Below, one piece after another: positions 58,783-64,000 of a DNA stretch of 64,000 nucleotides (the first letter of the stretch is position 1; every line of letters starts with the position of its first letter). The stretch comes from Desarmillaria ectypa (taxonomy: Eukaryota; Basidiomycota; Agaricomycetes; Agaricales; Physalacriaceae): NCBI GenBank assembly GCA_030407005.1, contig JAUDYN010000004.1:186001-250000 (forward strand), given 5' to 3'. The translations under genes and the position numbers were made by a program. The notes under the pieces are model-generated. The model had not been told where the DNA came from. It was given only the letters and a program-made list of their open reading frames with translations, and made no database searches.

Positions 58783-60899
58783 CTACCCAATAGGAGCAGC
58801 ATCACCAACTTTTCGCTCATTCTCCTGGTCCACTTGGCCTTGCTTCTCAACAGCGCCCCAATCAGAGTCCACGGACGTATGAAGATCCATGTGTCGCATG
58901 AAGAGCGAAATCAAGAGTCCCAAGCCACTGATACCAGCCATAACTTGCCATATGAGCTGAATGCTAGAAGCAAATGCCGCTCGGACCTCTCCTAGGAGCG
59001 GCTCTTCAAGTTCTTTCAGAAGGGGAATGACGTCAAAAACGACATCAGTCTGCAGCGAAAATTGGGTCAGTAGTTGTTGGGGGAGTTTCTTGACGAGCTG
59101 ATTCTGAAGGATAGTACCCCCGATCGTTATACCCCATATCTGTGTACGGATCAGTCACGCACCGTACAAACAATAATGATTTACTCACTTGCGCAAATAC
59201 CCTCACAAATGAGAAGAAGGCCAGGGCATGAGCGTTAGAGGATATGGGCAAAGGCGCGAGGACTGGGAAGTAGAGACTCGAAAAGACCACGCCGAACCCT
59301 GCTCCAGCGATGATTTCGAAACCAATGACAGTTCCTACAGCGGTTGTACTGCTGGTAGAACCAAGAAGGCCCATCCCGACAATTTCTGTAATCCAGCCAA
59401 ACCAAATTTGCGGGCGATACCGTTGTGTCACTTTGACAGAGATACCAGCAATGACAGCAAATGTTGGTCCGGGAAGGGCGAGTCCAAACAACTGGACACC
59501 GGATTTGACGGGAGATGATCCTTTGCAGATCTGGAAGTATAGGGGCAGGTAATCTTTGACCCGAATGAGTACGCGAGTAACAGGGTCAGACAGGCTCCTT
59601 ACAAACAAGTGCGAGAAATGGTATCGGCAGAATGAATGTCTGCAGATACCTGAATAGGGATTAAGCATCGTAAACGCGGTGTTCAGAGTGGGAGTAAAAG
59701 AGGCATACCCGCTGAGAGTCGTGCGATTACCCATAAGCATTACAGGTACCTAAAAAAGGGTAATTAGGAGAGAAAAACAAGGTTCCTGAAGACTTACCAA
59801 AGGTTGTTTCGCCACCCGGGATTCGTAGAGAAAGAAAGCTACCAAACCTACACTACCAACGCAAAGAGGCACGAGAACGTGCCAGGAAGACCATTTATAT
59901 GTCAATCCCGCCCATGTTAGCGCAATGGCAATGGACGTCGAGCAAGATATGATCAGAAAGTTGCCGCTAAAAAAGAGATGAGCCATCAGTCTCGGAACTT
60001 GAAGTAGAATCGATACGAACGTCCAGTCCATGAGGTGCATGATTTCTGCCCATGTCCTTTCTGGGGTTTTGAGATGCAGACACGTTAAAACGAGAGCGGC
60101 GGTAACAAGAGCAATAGGAAGATTCAGATCTAGAACGTGTTACTAGATGGATGGCACAGGATAATGTCCAAAAACTCACAAAAGACCCATCTCCACTGGC
60201 CTGTCTGAGCAAGCGCACCTCCGACGATAGGTCCAATAGCAGAAGCGAGGCACCACGTGCTAAAATACTTTGGAGTCAGAAAAAGAGGACAGAGTGTAAA
60301 TGAGAACAAGAAGTGTACATCTGATATAATCCATTGAAAAGTCCACGCTCGCTCAGTGGGACAAGGTCAGAAAGAATTATAGCAGAGGTAGTAAATATTC
60401 CGGCTCCCCCGAGACCTTGCACAGCTAGAAGGAAAACGATCAGTGGTGAATGAATAGGGCTAAGCATTGAAACCCACTTCGGCCAACGATCAGCATAGTC
60501 ATGCTCGTAGCTGCACCGCACAGCGCACAGCCCAAAGAAAATAAAGTAACGGAGACTAGTGTTACTGATTTACGTCCAAACGCCTGTATATACCAATTCC
60601 ATCATCGGGATCTTCGAAAAATACAAAAATGAAATATACCTGGGCAAGCGCGCCTGTAGCAGGCATTAAAGCAGCGCAGGCGATATTATAAGCCGATCCT
60701 ACCCAAACGTAGGTATTACCACCATGCAGCGTGTCAACAATTGTGGGAAGAGCATTCGATAAGATTGTCTGGATGACACAATGTCAGTGTGTTAAAATTG
60801 GCAAAATACTGAGAACAGTCGTACCCCTTCCATGAGAGCAAGGAAACTAGACAGGTTTATGGCCAATATCACGAGCCAGAATGAGGCTGAGCGAGCCAT
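58783..60899 (-). CDS. MFS transporter, drug:H+ antiporter type
   Basis: Multi-exon gene read from 60899 (MARSASFWLVILAINLSSFL) to TAG at 58783. Membrane segments and MFS motifs follow in order: ILSNALPTIVDTLHGG, YVWVGSAYNIACAALMP, FGRKSVTLVS (motif A region), VQGLGGAGIFTTSAIILSDL, ERGLFNGLYQ, SAIGPIVGGALAQTGQWRW, LNLPIALVTAALVL, WSSWHVLVPLCVG and IWGITIGGTILQNQL. This pattern is that of fungal multidrug/toxin exporters with about 14 helices. An upstream in-frame Met at 60977 would add 26 residues. No lesion is seen; one splice uses a GTTCGT donor. The substrate is not predictable. Confidence 0.85.
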
Positions 60900-60977
60900 T
60901 TGACAGTGATGTAATCTTTCGACAAGGGCGAGGTATGGGCTGAGGGTCTCGGAGGAGAGAAAGAGAGAAGAAAACAA

Positions 60978-61298
60978 GTAGCGCTGCGCTCGAATGCACC
61001 GGAGTTGAGCTCTGGAAGCGCGCTGTGCTTCTACAATCGGAGCACATTGTTTGGACGTGATGATGGAAAGCTTCTTCGCATATACTGGTACACCGTGAGA
61101 GCGATGAAGAAGACTCGAAATGGTCTGACACGCACCGTACAGCGGTTGGCCCGTTTTGTTTGGGTTTGGTTCAGCTAATTATAGAGATCAATGCCGGCTG
61201 CAACTCCACGTAACAATCCGCAGAGGTCGGGCATCCAGTGATATATGTCCCCGGGGTTGATGAAGGGACGCCTCTGTACAGTGTGGAGTTACTTATCT
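60978..61298. other. MFS promoter region
   Basis: No gene; upstream sequence of the MFS transporter up to the IR3 arm. Confidence 0.45.
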
Positions 61299-61975
61299 CA
61301 AACCCATAACGATTTCAAGGAGAATGACCCACGGACCGCATTCTTCGCTCTATCACCGGCTGCATCTCAGAATTTCCATCTCGAGGCTTCAATAATATGG
61401 AATCTGGCCGGAATCAGTTGAACCTAGTATTCACACAGGCATATTGAAAGACGACCGGCTTTGTACTGCGACTAGCATTAGGGTGATCGTTGTAATGAAC
61501 TTTGTTTGCGTCAAAGATGCGGAAGAAGGGAATACGAAGAGAGCCGGTGGCCATTGAAGACGCCGTTCTATGCAATAGCGGCCACGACAGTCTTCGTGTT
61601 TCGGCTTGGAAGATGTACGACATGTGCATGATCAAGCAGACGTATGCACCTGTCTTGCAAGCAACGTAAATGGTGGCACACAGGAAGAGTTCCGAAACTG
61701 GGTCAATATTCGCACACCGTCCTCTCAAGTTCGAATCGGTAGTCGTTATCCTTTAGGAGTTTGAACGAAGTAAGCGCCGTAGGTAAGTGAGGTGATATCT
61801 TCCGGCTCAGTCGCAGTCAAAGCCAGGCCTGCAGCGAACTCACGGCTTGATATGGCACTGGGACACTTTATCTCTTGCCCTGTCCGAATTCGTTTCCAAC
61901 ACTCTGTCGAACCAAGCCCTACAAGTCCTCGGTAATGCATTCTGCATATCTGTATGAGCTCGACATCTTCAACAG
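61299..61975. repeat. IR3 right arm (diverged, partner 56,882-57,516)
   Basis: Inverted partner of 56,882-57,516. On the minus strand it holds frames such as VLETNSDRARDKVSQCHIK and, after a likely intron, DNDYRFELERTVCEY. These continue the frame KITFALRRSAGEPLPSSGN seen just upstream on the minus strand at 61,919-62,137. The gene is not recognised. Confidence 0.85.
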
Positions 61976-62524
61976 CATCACAGTACCTTCCCAACGCACA
62001 TCCCTGGAATCCATATCTGCACCTCCCGGACAACCATCTTCCATCTTCATCACTAGTTTTAGGTTCCCTGATGATGGCAGAGGTTCTCCCGCAGAGCGAC
62101 GTAGTGCGAAGGTTATTTTCGCACGGAGCCCTTCCATCGCTTCGCTGGGGATCCTCCCAGTCGCCCGTCGACAGGTATGGGATACCCCCTCGTACCACGG
62201 TTCCGTCGGCCGTTCGAGTTGGTGACTGCCGCCTCTCGGCCGTCGTAAAGGAATGAGAGCGCCAAATTATTCGGTTTACCTCCAGGTGCCAATGTCGGTG
62301 GGACTTGTATCCCATAGTTGACTATCTCTAGGACAAGCTAAGATGGGAGGACACATGATGGGACCGTGGATATTTTACCATACGACGCGTAGGTGTTACA
62401 CAGTCTGTGGATCCCAATGAAATTACTGCTGAGATAAAAGGTGCTAGATTTAAGGAAACGATGGAGATTGGAGCGTGACTGGGATCCAGCATGGAAGAAC
62501 GACTGGCCGGAGGAAACTGATGCG
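61976..62524 (-). other. Upstream part of the unidentified gene shared with IR3
   Basis: Minus-strand frames (61,746-62,315 and 61,919-62,137) contain LRAKITFALRRSAGEPLPSS and LKLVMKMEDG, which look like coding sequence. I cannot name the family or define exons. Confidence 0.35.
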
Positions 62525-62935
62525 CCAAGTTTCAAGAAGACGACGCTGTATTTCTTCTCAAAACGCATGAACGTTCGGGTCCTACAGACGCAGGATACAT
62601 CAAGGCAACAGGTAAAAATGCAAATAAGACCCACACCACTATTCTCTGCTTCCTACTACCCGAGAGCTCGATGTTCTTATTGAGCCTTGCCAGTTCTGGA
62701 TGTTTCTCATTCTCCGGAACATCAAGTCCATACCCCTCGTTCACCGCTGCAAGAATCATGTCTTATCTTGGCCAATCAGTGCTCGAAGCTCGGGCATTCG
62801 GTACTTGAATATTGGTACGCCGTCGAAAATGAACGAATCGATCCCGATATCGGATCATAGAGGCATGCGAGGAGCTTGATGGCGGTAGATTTAACGAAAT
62901 AGTAAGCTCTCAAGTTAGAGGCGGTTGTCCACCAG
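62525..62935 (-). pseudogene. Decayed ABC transporter nucleotide-binding domain
   Basis: Minus strand, in order: KSTAIKLLACLYDPISGSI (end of Walker A with VKST instead of GKST and no Gly loop), RMPELRALIGQD, LARLNKNIELSGSRKQRIV (signature, Gly to Ser), and after an intron FMRFEKKYSVVFLKLGASVS in place of the Walker B strand. Loss of the Walker A Gly/Lys context, a deletion of the Q-loop region and frame changes show it is dead. It is related to the spacer fragment at 40,985-41,422; the DNA match is clearest at 62,530-62,690 versus 40,990-41,150. Confidence 0.72.
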
Positions 62936-64000
62936 GGATGAAATCCTCGTTTTTTTTTTGTAGCGACGACGGAAGTCATATCGGTGATTGAGGGTGAACC
63001 ATGGCAGTATTGGTGGCCGAGACTGTCGCTGGTGACAGATTAATTGCTGGATTGCGCCATCATCGGGATATAACAAGGGAGAGCAGATGATGAGATGATG
63101 AGAGATGGAGGTAGTATTACACGGCACGGTCCTACGGGGAACGCCGGGCATGATTACAAATCGTTCCTGTTTCGTATCGAGCACATCGATGAGCACTGAT
63201 ATGCAACCGCATTATCATCTTTCCATTTTTCCGTACATGGCCGATGCTAGAAGCGATAAAGTGCGGATTCTTTTTCTTGTAAATAAAGCATCCGTAGGTG
63301 AATCAGACTCTGTTCTTTCTACTGCTGCTACATATTGAACTAACTAGAACTATTTATTTTCGGGATTTCCTCCAACCTCCGAATGGTGGAAGAATTCGTA
63401 GCATCCATTATCCACGAACTTAAGCCAAAACTAGCAATGAATACGGTAGAGTCGTCGAGGTATCTAACTTTCATAGCCGATGGATGCCGTCGTGATTGTG
63501 TGGATTGATGATGCTCAGTATCTGCGCCGACAGGGCATCAGGATCCTCCTGGACTACCTGAAGAAAGAGTCAGACAGCCAAAATGATTAGGAACTCTCCG
63601 TTCTTACAAGATGTCCAGCGGAAAGAATTCTGGATATAGACGCTATTTTGCGACCTTTGGATAGATCAGAGAGACTATCCTGTGAGTATTGTGGTCTAAA
63701 TCCCGAAGCTTAGAGTCTAGCTGAGCCACGAAAAAGTGTTGTAAAACGAACACAAGTCCATCCTTTTTGCCATAGATGATGTGGATTGGAACGACATCAC
63801 AGACTTTTTCGATCTGCTCCGTAGCCTCAAACGTCGGCTCAAAATCAGTATAACTCGCCGACTCGTGGTGCTTGGCGCATTTGGTGGTAACAGTACCAAG
63901 CGGGTCGTCGGGATTAAACGGGAGAAGACCTTGATTCTATCAAAATGAGTAGCGTGAGGGAATGACAAGCTAAATGGAATCGAAGGCACGAACAACATGG
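62936..64000. other. Window end, no gene firmly recognised
   Basis: A plus-strand frame near 63,490-63,565 reads VVIVWIDDAQYLRRQG, resembling an ATPase Walker B strand. A second near 63,765-63,890 reads FAIDDVDWNDITDFFDLL, followed by VVLGAFGGN. These could be parts of a gene that continues past the window, but no exon chain could be built. 63,290-63,350 resembles 16,385-16,440. Confidence 0.35.

Overview
This is nuclear DNA from a filamentous basidiomycete, most probably an Agaricomycete. The genes have many introns of about 47-60 nt with GTRNGT donors. The families also fit: an S10 carboxypeptidase, a P450 with very short exons, small secreted proteins, lineage-expanded F-box proteins, HNH-domain proteins and an Iml2/TTC39 protein. 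A tRNA-Leu with an intron is present. No bacterial or viral gene was recognised. Exon joins were worked out by hand from frame and splice consensus.

Region 1 (1-29 kb): apparently intact genes are mixed with decayed ones. Intact: an Iml2/TTC39-like TPR protein, an F-box/LRR-like protein, a cytochrome P450, a disordered Agaricomycete protein, a secreted S10 carboxypeptidase, a MYND-finger protein and a small secreted protein. Decayed: two F-box relatives, DAHP synthase, the PDX2 glutaminase of vitamin B6 synthesis, and an O6-alkylguanine-DNA alkyltransferase (MGMT). A 1,036-bp element at 23,992-25,027 has terminal inverted repeats, an 8-bp target duplication and subterminal repeats, as in a non-autonomous hAT transposon.

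Region 2 (29-52.5 kb): the dominant structure is a giant inverted duplication, IR1. Its two 11,116-bp arms (29,071-40,186 and 41,423-52,538) mirror about 40,804.5 with no difference seen, around a 1,236-bp spacer. Each arm carries a Tea4/Bud14-like SH3 polarity protein, ADE2 (AIR carboxylase), a PL1 pectate lyase, a Costars/ABRACL protein and a protein that looks like a fungal p31comet (Mad2-binding) homologue. The inner junction cuts exon 1 of the p31comet-like gene: the left copy is complete, while the right copy lacks its promoter and first 50 codons and is joined to an antisense ABC-transporter fragment.

Region 3 (52.5-64 kb): a patchwork of duplicated pieces. In order it holds a degenerate HNH gene, an inverted copy (IR2) of 16.96-18.86 kb with another HNH gene and a DAHP synthase fragment, a third partial copy of the p31comet-like gene, and one arm of an older inverted repeat (IR3). 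An apparently intact MFS drug-type transporter, the other IR3 arm and a decayed ABC transporter domain follow. IR2 encloses IR1, so the locus has nested inverted repeats and could invert by homologous recombination.

The main question is whether IR1 is a real, recently formed or homogenised palindrome or an assembly artefact. The asymmetric spacer, the gene-breaking inner junction and the third p31comet-like fragment favour a biological origin. The lack of any difference between arms, including a 15-codon polyQ run, means this must be tested with long reads.
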